Shown one piece after another: positions 47,623 through 59,085 of a DNA stretch of 64,000 nucleotides. The notes below the pieces were generated by a model, which was not told where the DNA came from, searched no databases, and saw only the letters and a list, made by a program, of their open reading frames with translations. The stretch covers positions 34,851,520-34,915,519 of the forward strand of contig NC_080546.1 in the NCBI RefSeq assembly GCF_028640845.1. The letters are read 5' to 3'. The stretch is from Ahaetulla prasina. Taxonomy: Eukaryota > Chordata > Lepidosauria > Squamata > Colubridae. Every line of letters begins with the position of its first letter. Within the stretch, counting starts at the first letter, position 1. The position numbers and the translations under genes were made by a program.

Positions 47623-47705
47623 GACCACTGAAACCAGAAATCACCATCACATATGTAGCTGTCTCTGCTATATTCTTCAATAGTGGGCTATCCCTGAAAA
47701 CAGAG
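47623..47705 (+). CDS. SLC10A7: SLC10A7 coding exon 2
   Basis: A polypyrimidine tract and AG (cttccag) precede the exon. Its first two bases complete the glycine codon started in exon 1. The 27 following codons read PLKPEITITYVAVSAIFF then NSGLSLKTE. This forms the loop and second membrane segment, with the family NSGLSLKTE signature at its end. The donor is GTACTG directly after GAG, a phase-0 junction. The 83-nt size and phase fit the vertebrate gene structure as I recall it. Confidence 0.95.
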
Positions 47706-47932
47706 GTACTGCAAACTGAATATTCATCTTTCATTTATTTATTTAATAAATTATTTATTATTTTAAGAGTCTGGTAGTAAGGTCACATTTTAAAATGACG
47801 ACATTATCGCTGAATGGTTACTGTTGGTTGTATGTCAGTCTTCCTCATTTTTAACTTCAGCTTCAGAATTCCCTAACTGGTATGTCTTTTATTAAAACCC
47901 CATTTTTAAAATTTGTATCAGCATAATCTATG

Positions 47933-48564
47933 GCCGTCATGGCGAACCTATGGCACGCGTGCCACAGATGGCATGCAGAGCCATATCAGTGGGCACGTGA
48001 GCATTGCCCTAGCTCAGCAAATGGGCCGTTTCCGGCCTGTGGAGGGCCTCCAGGGGGAAGGATGTTTTCGCCCTCCCCAGCTCCTAGGAAGCCTCTGAAA
48101 CCTGTGGAGAGTGAAAAACGGCCTTCAGGTCCCACCGGAAGTCGGCAAACATGCCATTTCCGGCCTCCGGAGGGCCTCCAGGGGGTGGGGAAGGTCATTT
48201 TCACCCTCCCCAGCTCCTAGGAAGCCTCTGAAACCTGTGGAGAGTGAAAAATGGCCCTTCCAGTCCCACCGGAAGTTGGCAAATGGACAATTTCCGGCCT
48301 CCGGAGGGCCTCCAAGAGGTGTGGAAGACCATTTTCACCATTCTCAGGCTCCAAGAAAGCCTCTGGAGTCTGCGGAGGGCAAAAAACAGGCCTATCAGGC
48401 CCACTGGGCCATCGCGTGCCAAAAGTGGGGAGAATGCGGAGGGCCGCAGGCGCATGCATAGGAGGGTGGGGTGCATTGAATTATGAGTATGGGCATGCAC
48501 GTGTGCGACCCCCCCATGCTCCCCTCACTTTTGGCACATGACTGCAAAAAGATTAGCCATCATT
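47933..48564 (+). mobile_element. Large hAT-type MITE, family B, with tandem 130-bp units (intron 2)
   Basis: Flanks aatctatg (47925) and gatctatg (48565) match at 7 of 8. The start gccgtcatggcgaacctatgg and end agattagccatcatt fit family B. Three tandem units begin with tttccggcct at 48029, 48157 and 48291 (periods 128 and 134). Each contains ggagggcctcca, gctcctaggaagcctctg and cccaccggaagt. Frames on both strands are repeat artefacts. Confidence 0.85.
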
Positions 48565-48572
48565 GATCTATG

Positions 48573-49088
48573 TCATAGATGTGTTGAGATGGACGTATTA
48601 TAAAAGAGCAAAAAAGTAGTTTATAAGCTGTGGTTTGCTTCTTATTAACCCACAAAGTTCCATTCATATATTAAAATTATTTGTGGTATGTGTTTATTAA
48701 ATGAAGCTAGGAGCTCTGTACCATATTAAAAAATACCATTTTAAAGGTTTTTCAGTACAGCCATTCACTCCAAACATATAGCCATGTTTTTTTTCTTTTG
48801 TGTGCCTGTGTGCTAAAATTGACTGAAATCCTTTCAATAAAGTGTATGAATAAGTTAAAAAAATGAAATAGATAAAAATATTCAATCTGTACTTAATTAT
48901 TTTAGACAATACCATGTCATATTTTTGTGTAAGTGACTATAAGTGAATTCAAACTGTTATTTACTGAGTTTAAGAACAATATGTGCACCTGAAAGTATGT
49001 GCACGTACTATATTTAATGATACTAACTTGAGCAATACAATTTGAGCTGTTAAAACTGCAACCTTTTTCTTCTTCGTTTGTTTTGCAG
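48573..49088. other. SLC10A7 intron 2, remainder
   Basis: AT-rich. The acceptor is ttttgcag at 49081-49088. Confidence 0.5.
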
Positions 49089-49225
49089 GAGCTGACAAGT
49101 GCTTTGATGCATGTAAAATTGCATCTTTTTGTACAAATCTTCACACTTGTATTCTTCCCAACAGTTATATGGCTATTTCTTCAGCTTCTATCTATTACAT
49201 CTATAAATGAATGGCTTTTAAAAGG
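49089..49225 (+). CDS. SLC10A7: SLC10A7 coding exon 3
   Basis: The exon starts after ttttgcAG in phase 0 with [14 protein letters not shown], then a long hydrophobic run ([20 protein letters not shown]) that is a membrane segment, then [12 protein letters not shown]. It ends two bases into a glycine codon, followed by GTACGT. The hydrophobic core and the NEWLLKG end are characteristic of SLC10A7. No frameshift or stop is present in this 137-nt exon. Confidence 0.95.
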
Positions 49226-49631
49226 GTACGTTTTAAGCAGTGAACTATTTATCGCTGCTCTTCCAGTAATGCACTTCCAGTAATGCTAGCATTTTTTTTA
49301 AAAATAGTGAACTTATTTTTTTTTGTGCTGCTTAATGGTTTGACACTTGCTGTTAGGTTACTCTTTCAGAATTTTTATTCCGCATATAAAGACTTGGCAA
49401 CAAATTTTATATGTAGGGACTTATGTCTCTTTTTAACATACCTATGTTATATTTGCTGACCGCAAAGAATATTGGAGTAAGAATACAGTAAGACATGGTA
49501 ATAGAAAGATAAACTTTGAGTATTCATGAAATAGCATACTGAATTTCAAAGCACAATTTTATAGAGGTTTCTTTTTCATTATTTCAAATTGTGACTTGAG
49601 AAGTCTGTTATAGTCGCTACTGTGTTTTCTC

Positions 49632-49936
49632 TAAAATAACACCCTGTCTTATATTTTTTTTGAACCCCGAAATAAGTGCTTGGCCTTATTTTCAGGGATG
49701 TCTTATTATTTTGGGGTGCGTGAAGCAAGACAGGGCTCCTCTTGCCGTCTTACCTGATTTCCAGATCTGTCTCCCTAACCCTAACCAGAGGAAATGGCGG
49801 GGACTTGCTGCACATGCATTTAAATATTTTTGGGGAAGGCTTATTTTCGGGGAGGGGGGCTTATTTTAGCGCATGCGCTCAAAAGCCCGATTGGGCTTAT
49901 TATCAGGGGATGTCTTATTTTAGGAGAAACAGGGCA
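49632..49936. mobile_element. Non-autonomous DNA element (ataagac-type) in intron 3
   Basis: Left block aacaccctgtcttatatttt, right block atgtcttattttaggagaaacaggg, with gggcttattttcgg-like units repeated and cgcatgcgct in the middle. The ends are inverted-complementary in outline. It matches a repeat I recall from squamates. Target duplication not resolved. Confidence 0.6.
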
Positions 49937-50723
49937 TTACTCATAATTTTGAATTTTATTTAATATGTAAATGTGTTCACTAACTAGTAGTCATAGAAAA
50001 TTGAAAAATAAGTGCATAAGTGTCAGCCTCAACAAAAATGTCAAGAACTATCAAAGCGGGTAGTATAATTGTTTAGTGAAATATTACTGTAGAATTCTTA
50101 TATATAGTATTTCTCTGAAAATGGAAAGAAAAAAGTCGTATGTTTATCTAGGAATGTATTGTTATTGTCTAGAATACTATTGTCTAGAATCATGTCTAGA
50201 AAGGAATGATGATACATTCCTCAATGTAGTGGATTTGCAGATCATTGAACAGTTAAGGACAATAAAATTTGAATGATGAAGGTGTTCAGGAATTGTAGCT
50301 TGAGCCTCAGTAATCCTCCAGTAATTTTAATATAATTTCTCTGTCCATATGAAAAGCAATACTTTGTAACAAGGAGATTTTCTTCTCCTCTTAATTTTTT
50401 CTACTATGGATGGTTCGAAGTTAGTAAGAAACTTCAATTTTGGTACAAATCAGACTTTCTCATTCGCTTTAACTGGGAATTCAGTATATAAATTATTTTG
50501 GATGTACATACCTTCTTTTTTCTGTGTAGGGAGCATCTTTTTTTTATTAAAAAAATCAAGGGCGCCCACTCCTCCTTATGCTCATGAGACACATGTAATG
50601 CACATTAAAAAGAGGTGGAGCTTTGATTGCATGTTTATACATGCAATGTTGACTTTTTGGACCCGGTTATCTGGATACCGCTAATAAGAGACAGCAAGCC
50701 TTGGATACTCAACCAATTGGATA
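49937..50723. other. SLC10A7 intron 3, unique part
   Basis: No recognised feature. Frames at 50076-50276 and 50406-50684 lack domains. Confidence 0.4.
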
Positions 50724-50731
50724 CTCTAGAT

Positions 50732-51323
50732 TAAGGGTGTCAATCTCAAGGGCCACAGGCTGGATCCAGCCCACAGGATGCTTAGATCTGGCTATGGGTT
50801 GGCCTGGAAACAGTGAAAGACCAGCCCACGGTACCTCTGCCAGAGAAAACAGAGGTTGGGAGTACCGCGCACTGCCCACCTGGGCTCCATTTTCTGCCCC
50901 GATGGCCTCCTGCATCCCTCTGCCAGCTAAAATGGAGCCAGGGGAGGACATGCGCAGCATGCCTGGGCTCCATTTTTGGTTGCAACAGCCCCCTGAAGCC
51001 TTCTGCCAGCGAAAACTGAGGTCGGGGAGACCATCATGGCTGAAAATGGAGCCTGGGTGGGCTGCGCACAACTTCCCTGAAATCCATTTTCATTGGCAGT
51101 GAGCTGCAAGAGGCTGTCGAAAACGGAGCCCAGGCAGGCTGTGCAAGGCCCCCTGGGTTCTATTTTAGCTGGCAGAGGGCTGCGGGAGGCTGTTGCGGCT
51201 GAAAACGGAGCCACAACGAGGGATATTGAGTTGGCCACACCCACCCTGGCCATGCCCCCCAACCCCTCCGAGGTCAAATGCAACCCTGATGCAGCCCTCA
51301 TTAAGTTGAGTTTGACACACCTG
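50732..51323 (+). mobile_element. hAT-type element, family C, in SLC10A7 intron 3
   Basis: Flanks ctctagat (50724) and ttctagat (51324) match at 7 of 8. Ends are taagggtgtcaatctcaa and gagtttgacacacctg. The interior repeats ctccattttc / gaaaatggagcc units in alternating orientation, giving fold-back capacity. Shares its right half with the element at 13851-14780. Ends about 190 bp before exon 4. Confidence 0.85.
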
Positions 51324-51512
51324 TTCTAGATGATCTCCATTGTGTACAATTGCTAATAAATAATAAAGTTGTTCAGAGATCAGCTATTTGTAAACAGAAG
51401 ATTCAGAAGTCATTTTGTATTTAAGTTAGCCATTTAGCAAATAATAGAGCTATGCCCCCTTCTTTTGTATCGAAGATTAATTAGAAAAATAAAATTTGTA
51501 TTCCTTCTCTAG

Positions 51513-51588
51513 TTTGCAGACAGTAGGCTGTATGCCACCGCCTGTATCTTCAGCAGTGATTTTAACTAAAGCTGTTGGGGGGAATGAG
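51513..51588 (+). CDS. SLC10A7: SLC10A7 coding exon 4
   Basis: Preceded by ttctctAG, this 76-nt exon completes the split glycine codon and reads [20 protein letters not shown] then VGGNE. It ends at GAG followed by the donor GTAAGA. The proline-rich [14 protein letters not shown] segment is the most conserved part of the family in this window and belongs to the crossover/substrate region of the bile-acid-transporter fold. The next expected exon (an alanine-rich AAAIFN-type start) was not seen downstream. Confidence 0.95.
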
Positions 51589-52903
51589 GTAAGATTTTTA
51601 CATTTTGTTTTCTCATTACTTGTTTTTTTTAAAAATATTGTACTTTTGTATAAAAATATTTTTACTAAGCAGAATTGTTTGGCAATGCATGAAACAATGC
51701 TATCTAACTTGACAGTAATCTTAACCATAGTAAACATTTAGAGATGTAGCAACTTAAAAAACATTCACTTTTACTTTTATTTACATGTAAAAACATTTAC
51801 AATATGCATAGTATTTTAGGGAGGGAAAGAAGGGTGTTACCACCAGATAATGTGGTGTAAATGTATTTTACACCACAAATGTATTGTAGAATTCAGACCA
51901 CATCCCCTTTAAAAAATAATAAATTTCCCAAACTTTGAACAAAGGGCTCATTTAAACATATAAAAATAATTTTATGTAAAATTTACCTGATTTAAAATTA
52001 CATTTTAATTAAATTTTAAATTAATTTGAGTAGATCTTCAGATCTTTGTGGTTATTACCTGTGCTGTTGCACTTAGGTACAGAAACAATATGGTTTGATG
52101 ATATCACACTTTTTAAAAATTAGAGTGAATAAAACATGAATGAATCACAGAATGAAACATTCTGGTGAGAAAAAGTTTCCTTGAGGATGGACTCAAGCAG
52201 GAGTCCCAAAAGCTTGGGAGACTAAACCTCTGGTCCTGGTGACTGATCCAGATTGGATACTGAATGAAACATTTTTTTCATAAAGAAAGTATCAAAAGTA
52301 GCATTTGCTTATTAACAATCATATTTCCAAGGCATTTGTGTTGGATATATGTTGGCTAAAAGTAAGTGGAAGGATCCTCCTTTCTTATTTTGCAATGAGA
52401 TGATGATCTTCCTAATTGCATACAGTGTAGTTATCAGTTGCTGAATCAATTCTTGAGTAGTTACAAAAAGAAAAACAATGGAAACAATATCTGGAAACAA
52501 TAATCTTATCATCATTCGTAATTAGCCATTTTGTTTGTTGTACATTTTATAATTTATCTTATAATGCCTTTTGCTGCCATTCCCCTGTACATGGTATTTT
52601 AGTTCATGTATCAGATGAAGAGGGTTAAATCCACAAAAAATACATATTTACATTTTTTTGGAAAAGTAAAAAAAGAAAACTCTTTAATAAGATAGTGTTT
52701 TTCATTATGCCAATTTAATGTTTTATAAAGTAATCTGGTAGCTTTACTTTTTCCAGAGTTGTTGTCAAGCTAGATGTTACCGGTAACATTTTTTAGGTTA
52801 CTGGTAAGATGACTGTTTTGAAAAGATCTGACTTGTTTGGCAGCCATTCTGATGATTCATTGTATCCAGCAAAAACTCCACAATGTTTGAAATAATGTCT
52901 CTA
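51589..52903. other. SLC10A7 intron 4, first part
   Basis: AT-rich intronic DNA. No transposon was confidently identified. Confidence 0.4.
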
Positions 52904-53128
52904 ATTTAAAATGAATTTAATGTATAACTGTCTCACAAATCTTTCCATAATTAATGCTGATACTATCTTTGCCAATTTAGGTCCACTGTAATAGTAATAT
53001 CAATATTGTTTTTGTGTTACAATGATCCTTTCATATTTTCACAGAAAAAGTTCATATAGAAAATCCCAATTACAGTCCATTTCAATTTCCAGTTAGAAAT
53101 ATTCTTGGTCTGAAATTGTGGAAAACTC
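52904..53128 (+). repeat. Direct repeat copy 1 (~225 bp), intron 4
   Basis: Starts taaaatgaatttaatgtata and ends attcttggtctgaaattgtgg. Closely matches 54813-55035 in the same orientation, with scattered substitutions and small indels. Confidence 0.85.
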
Positions 53129-53523
53129 CAGCTATTAAGTGGGCTAGAAGAACCAGTTATCTTATTTTGCAGCTAGCTAACTCCTATCTTCTTATGTGAG
53201 GTGATTTGCTCTTTAGACAAAGAATTATTGGGGAAGGATAAATACAGTAAATTTAAAATGGAAATAATGCTCAGGTTTAGCAAACTACCCCTTGGACAGA
53301 ACAAGATGAGCACAGATGAGCTGTGCACAGACCAAAATTGTATACTCTATGCTTTGTTTTGTCCAGAATTGGGATGGGGGATAGAATCTGAAAGTAGTAG
53401 GTAGGTAGTAGGTAGCCCTTGACTTGTAATCACAATTGAACCCAAAATTTCTGTTTATAAGCAAGACTGTTGTTAAGTGAATTACTACAGTTGTTAAGTT
53501 AGTAACCTGGTTGTTAAGTGAAT

Positions 53524-54248
53524 TATTATTATTATTATTTATTTGATTTTTATACCGCCCTTCTCCCGAAGGACTCAGGGCGGTGTACAGGCAAAATAAA
53601 ACAAACAATACAAAGTACAATTTAAAATGCGATTTAAAAAACTTATTTAAATTAGCCTGGAAATTTAAAATTTACCATACATTAAAAACCCCATTTAAAA
53701 TTGATAAAAATTTGACATTAAAATTCAATTCAAGCCAGCCCCGCGCGGATGAAAAGGTGTGTCTTCAGTTCGCGGCGGAAAGTCCGAAGGTCAGGTATTT
53801 GGCGTAAACCCGGGGGAAGCTCGTTCCAGAGTGTGGGAGCCCCCACAGAGAAGGCCCTTCCCCTGGGGGCCGCCAGCCGACATTGTTTGGCGGACGGCAC
53901 CCTGAGAAGTCCCTCTCTGTGAGAGCGTACGGGTCGGTGGGAGGCATGTGGTAACAGCAGGCGGTCCCGTAGGTACCCAGGCCCTAAGCCATGGAGCGCT
54001 TTAAAGGTCGTAACCAACACCTTAAAGTGCACTCGAAAGGCCACAGGTAGCCAGTGCAGTCTGCGCAGGAGCGGTGTTACATGGGAGCTACGCGTAGCTC
54101 CCTCTATCACCCGCGCAGCTGCATTCTGGACTAACTGAAGCCTCCGAGTGCACTTCAAGGGGAGCCCCATGTAGAGAGCATTACAATAATCCAAGCGAGA
54201 GGTAACGAGCGCATGAGTGACTGTGCACAGGGCATCCCGATCAAGGAA
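53524..54248 (-). mobile_element. CR1 LINE 3' part in intron 4
   Basis: A minus-strand frame (53730-54326) carries LDRDALCTVTHALVTSRLDY, QLVQNAAARVIEG, LHGLGPGYLRDRLLLPHASH, REGLLRVPSAKQCRLAAP and PTLWNELPPGLRQIPDLR. The reading stays intact to the C-terminus, and an AAT-type tail lies at 53524-53540. The reading before LDRD is flanking DNA, marking the 5' truncation at about 54248. A young, 5'-truncated copy. Confidence 0.9.
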
Positions 54249-54812
54249 TCTAGCTCCTCTATTGACTTTGCTTATAAGAAGATTGCCAAAGATGATCACA
54301 TAAGCTTGAGAGACTGCAACCATCATAAATATGAGTCAGTTGCCAAGCATCTGAATTTTGATCACATGATCATGGGGATGCTGCAATAGTTGTAAGTGTA
54401 AATAACAGTCTTAAGTCACTTTTTTCAGTGTAGTTGTAACTTCAGATGGTCATTAAATGAACTGTTGTAAATCAACAATTACCTGTATAAGGTTTCAGAT
54501 GGGAAAAATGAATTTAGATCTACCATTCTGCTAGTCTAGCTAAAATTTAAATTTAAAATGGAGACATCCATGTAGGGAAGGATTTTAGGATTTCCATTCA
54601 GAAACTCCAACTACAATACATCTTTGCCATTAGATGGTAGTGAAAAGTCTTTTGTTCCCACTGTGTCTCTTTACTGCCATCTAGTGTCTTCCTGGACCTC
54701 TGCTTCAAAATCCTGCCCAGAATTTTAATATCTGTTCTGGTTTCTGGAAATCAGGTTTCTGGTACCTGCAGCAGATAGGCTATTATGAATCCCACAGTTT
54801 AAAAAAAATCTC

Positions 54813-55035
54813 TTAAAATGAATTTAATGTATAATTGTCTCACAAAACCTTTCCATAGTTAATGACGATACTACCTTTGCCAACTTAGGTCCACTGTAAT
54901 AATAATATCAATATGGTACAATGATTACAATGATCCTTTCATAATTTTACAGAATAGTCCATATAAAAAATCCCAATTACAGTCCATTTCTAGTTACAGT
55001 TAGAAATATTCTTGGTCTAAAATTTGTGGAAAAGT
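54813..55035 (+). repeat. Direct repeat copy 2 (~223 bp), intron 4
   Basis: Partner of 52904-53128: taggtccactgtaata, tcccaattacagtccatttc and agttagaaatattcttggtct are shared. Copy spacing is about 1.9 kb, with the CR1 insertion lying between. Confidence 0.85.
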
Positions 55036-56746
55036 TTGTCTAGAATACAGCAACAGAACTTATGGAGAACAATATCTTTGCATTGTACATCAAGCAATGT
55101 AGATTTTACAATCTTTGCACACCTCTATCAGACATATTTGGTTTTATGATTTTGCTTCTCTTAATCTTAGATTTTTCCAAAATCTTAAATCCCAAAGGTG
55201 CTTTTCCAAAAGGCAACTATACTTTCTTGTTTTTTCCCTCCTTGAAAAGAAGCTTCTTCAAGTTCAGTCTTTCAGAACTTTATGAGTCTAATTGGCTGAA
55301 AATAGTTGCTTCTGTCCTTCGGCTTAAAATCCTTCTTAATCAACGACAGGATCCTGGATGAAGGTTACTGTCATCAATGGCCAATTACCTTTCTAACAGT
55401 GACAGCATGATTTGCTAATTATTTTCAAGTTTGACATGGCTTCATCACGTTCTTTGAAAGGATTTCCCTGTAGATTTGGTTACACCTAATATAAATTAAA
55501 TTTATATTAATTTCCTCTTGGTTTTGTTATTCAGAGTTCAAATGATGTTGCTTTATATAAAGATATTAGGCTTTTATACAAAGCCACCAAATCTAAAACC
55601 ATTTTAGAAGAGAACTCTTGGCAGGTCCTTTGGGATAAAATAAATTATTGCGTGTGAACTTTTAAGTCATAGACCAAGGTCACAGCAGCTGGAGTATATT
55701 TGAAAAAGGTTTTATCTCTGCTTGGAAAACAAATGAAATCTCTCGTCATTTAAATTTAAAATTATAGCTTTAACAGACTTTTCACGACTGATAAAATATC
55801 AAGTTCATAGGGGACATGGTGGCCTCTGAAATTGTGTAAGAATAGATCAGGAGATATGCTGCTCTCTTTCCTCCTTTGCATTCTTGATAAAAACAAGAGT
55901 TCACAAAGATCAGGGTCTTTGTAATAGTCTGCTCTTGAATAAAATCAGAATTCATAAAATAAAGTTTTGTTTATTAGCCTGTTGTAATTTCTTTGTGATA
56001 TTTTCTCTATTTTCTTAGAGGAACAGTTTATTTTGAAACATCAGTTAAAATGTACTAGATTTTTATTTATTTATGTCCCATGCCTTTTCAGTTCATTTTA
56101 AGTTCATTTTCTGTATCACAACAGACCTGTCATCTCAAGTGTGATTGGCCTGAGTGCAACCTGTGTGCACAGAGGTATAAAATATTGGAACTCAGGTCTA
56201 CAGTAATATTCCAACTCATGTAGAAATCTTCATCACTTGATGTATTCAGAATCCTCAAGTCAGGGTGTTATAGTAGAGTACCTTTTGGGATCACCAGGGA
56301 GGTTGCATGACATATACCAGGGCAAGTCTCAGTTAAACTTAAATGGTTAAATCTGCACATATTTCTTTCTTGTGAGGCTTTTTGTTGCCAAATACATAGT
56401 TCTTAAAGATGGGATAATTCCATGGAGCGTATAATGAGCAGTCTTGACATAAAACAATACTGTCCTTTGTAGTGGTAGAAGTACAGTAGTATTAATTAAC
56501 TTGGGACTGGAGCCTTCGCAGGGCATACCTGTGAAGAGGAGAAAGGAAAGAAACTTATTTCATTCTTGACTATTCTTTTTTTACTATTAGTCTGGCTGCA
56601 CTATTCTATTTGTTCTATTTCCAAGAACCATGCTGACATGATTTTAGCCCTTAAGAGGTATTCTGAATACCAACTAGGAACCTACTGAAACAACCTAAAA
56701 GAGAAAAGCAGAGATTGGAAGTATAATCTTCAGGTTCTTTGTCATC
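55036..56746. other. SLC10A7 intron 4, unique part
   Basis: No exon candidate with splice borders matching the family was seen. The frame at 55062-55361 has no domain. Confidence 0.4.
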
Positions 56747-56877
56747 TTTAAAAGTTTTAAGGCATCAACTGAATTTAATTGTCTATTCTTTTTGCTGTTT
56801 TATATGTATTATATGTTTTCTGTTGTTTTATTGGCTGTGAACCGCCCTGAGTCCTTCGGGAGATGGGCGGTATACAA

Positions 56878-56943
<66 letters not shown>
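56747..56943 (+). mobile_element. CR1 3' UTR end plus (AAT)n microsatellite
   Basis: Closely matches 20286-20479: ctattctttttgctgtttta, gaaccgccctgagtccttcg, gatgggcggtatacaaat, then about 21 AAT units (56880-56943). Only about 135 bp of element is present. Confidence 0.9.
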
Positions 56944-56944
<1 letters not shown>

Positions 56945-57064
56945 CTTTCAGGATTGTTCCCTGATGGTTGAACAAATCCTGGTTAATTTTTTTAGTGTAT
57001 AGTACATATAAAAATACATACATAACTATTAGTTCCTTTTTAGGGAAAATAGCACTATCTAGAC

Positions 57065-57198
57065 CAGAAATGTCAAATTTACATTGTCACCGCAGCATCA
57101 CATGACGTATCGGACTTCCCCCCCCTTTGCTAAACCGGGCATCGGCGTTACCAGTGTGTGACGCATCTGGCCTGCAGGCTGTGAGTTTGGCAGCCCTG
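57065..57198 (+). mobile_element. Short hAT-type MITE, family C, perfect target duplication
   Basis: atctagac at 57057-57064 and 57199-57206 are identical. Ends are cagaaatgtcaaattt and gagtttggcagccctg. 134 bp. Confidence 0.85.
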
Positions 57199-57206
57199 AT
57201 CTAGAC

Positions 57207-57650
57207 CGTGGAAAGGAAGCAAGAAATAATAAAGAAATTAAAGGCATGGACTAAGAAAAGGAAATAACATATAGCTAAATCTAGTCAATATAACACAGTT
57301 TATGCTGCAGCTTTCTATTCTCCTTAGTTGTCTGTGTTTCTACTTGGTGTGTGTATTGTTTCAGTGTTTTTTGTGTTTTGAACATTTCATCCCTCTCCTT
57401 CTCCCTTTCCCTCCTTCTCTCCTTCATCTTCTCCATCCCTCTCTCCAGCATCAACTCCATCCAACAGGATAATCTTGAATTTTCCCATCCCCTCAACCCA
57501 TTGAGCCTTCTTTCCTTTATTTGTTTAGGGAGAAAAATAATATTTACCACATTCAAGTGAGCATCTGAATGTAGCTGCTGTTTTGTCCAGTAAGTGTATG
57601 GCTAGATTTATACATTATGCTAAGCCATAATATAGTATGTTTGGTATTGG
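57207..57650. other. Intron 4, pyrimidine-rich stretch
   Basis: A C/T-rich run at 57388-57446. The opposite-strand frames are its artefact. No other feature. Confidence 0.35.
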
Positions 57651-57658
57651 CTTAATAT

Positions 57659-57899
57659 TAGGGGTGAAAATCTACTTACCTTACTTACTGGCTTGGGAGT
57701 GCACGCACCATGCGCGTCACATGCGCACACAGACCTGTGCATGTGCAGAAGGTAAAAAACACATTACTTCCTGGTTTTAACCAGGGCGGGTGGGCGGAGC
57801 TTTGCTTTGCTCTGCCATCGTTACCGGATCGCCGAACTACCAGCCGCGATCGCTACTGGATCATGCGAGCTAGTCTGATCCAGTAGCATTTCACCCCTG
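57659..57899 (+). mobile_element. hAT-type MITE, family A-like, perfect target duplication
   Basis: cttaatat at 57651-57658 and 57900-57907 are identical. Ends are taggggtgaaaatc and gcatttcacccctg. The interior has gcacgcaccatgcgcg and atcgctactggatc blocks, a CpG-rich variant related to 37155-37311. Confidence 0.85.
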
Positions 57900-57907
57900 C
57901 TTAATAT

Positions 57908-58738
57908 GTAATGTGAACCTAGCCATTCTGATAGGGAAAGTGACTGCATAATATGTGACTTTGCATAATATGTGAATCCAGCAAATTGTGAATTATTAAT
58001 GAACTGTGCTAAATAAATTCTTTTAATTTTATTAATGTTATTTTTGTATTAATTTTCTACTAATTTTACTTTTACTTTTTACCAATTAAGCTCAGTGTAT
58101 ATTATTTCCTTATCACTTTTTGAACCTCTTTTTTAAAAAAAAACATTTAATGTTTCTTATGATCTAATCACCTCACTATCTTGGAAATTCTAGCTGTTAA
58201 CTGGGAAAGGAAAAAATGATGCAGTATGTCAAACAGTATTAACTGTAGGGTGAACTTGCAGAGGAACTTGTTTAAATTTCTTCAAAAAAATGGAAAAATG
58301 TTACTTTGAGCTTTTAATTAGCAGATGCCAGCTGCTCCAAGTAGAGAACACCTGTGCTACCTGAGGTATTAGGGACTTCAGAGCCCAGTCTTTTTGCACA
58401 CCAATGGAAATGAGAAATAACTGATTCCTGTGGAGATGCTAATGGACCTGGCTACATTAGCATTATTCTCCTGATATATGGTCAGTCTTGAAAACTGAGT
58501 ACACTAAGGTAAAACTTCAGAATTCTTGAGGAAAGCTTTGACAAGGAATTTTAGTTGTGATGATCATAGTAATAGTTTCTCTCCACTCAGAGCAAGTTTA
58601 TCAGTATTTTGTTGGTAAAAGTTAACTGCTGTATTAAGTTGAGCAATACATTGTGCATAAGACAGCTGTGTCTTACAAGGCAAGGAAAGCCTTTTGCCCC
58701 TGTAGAAGAGAATACCTGTAATTTAGGATTGGTCTATG
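57908..58738. other. Intron 4, AT-rich
   Basis: No recognised feature. Confidence 0.3.
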
Positions 58739-58740
58739 AC

Positions 58741-59085
58741 CATGATGGCGAACCTATGGCACGCGTGCCGCAGGTGGCATGCGTAGCCATATCAGTGGGC
58801 ACACGAACTCAGCCATATGATTTTTGGGCCTTCTGGGCCCACTAGAAGTAGGGAAACAGGCTGTTTCCTGCCTCCAGAGGGCCTGGGGGTGGTGGGGAAG
58901 GCCCGTTTTTCTCTCTCACCTGGCTCCAGAGCCTCTCTATGAGTCTGGGGAGGGCGAAAATGGCATTCCCCACCCCCAGGGGGCCCTTGGAGGCCAGAAA
59001 CTGCCCGTTTGCCAACTTCTGGTTGGACAGGAAGTGACTTTTTTTGCTGTCCCCAGCCTCCAGAGCCTCTCTAGGAATCTTTCAA
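58741..59085 (+). mobile_element. hAT-type MITE, family B, right end missing
   Basis: Starts catgatggcgaacctatggc, then acgcgtgccgcaggtggcatgcg, ggcccactagaagt and ctggctccagagcctctctatgag, as in 24584 and 47933. The second end and target duplication were not found. Confidence 0.7.

Noticed and set aside
49770..49790. Telomere-like cctaaccctaacc
   Set aside because: Only two units, inside a non-autonomous DNA element; too short for an interstitial telomere array.
56775..57023. Tyrosine-run minus-strand frame
   Set aside because: Translation of the (AAT)n array in the opposite strand.
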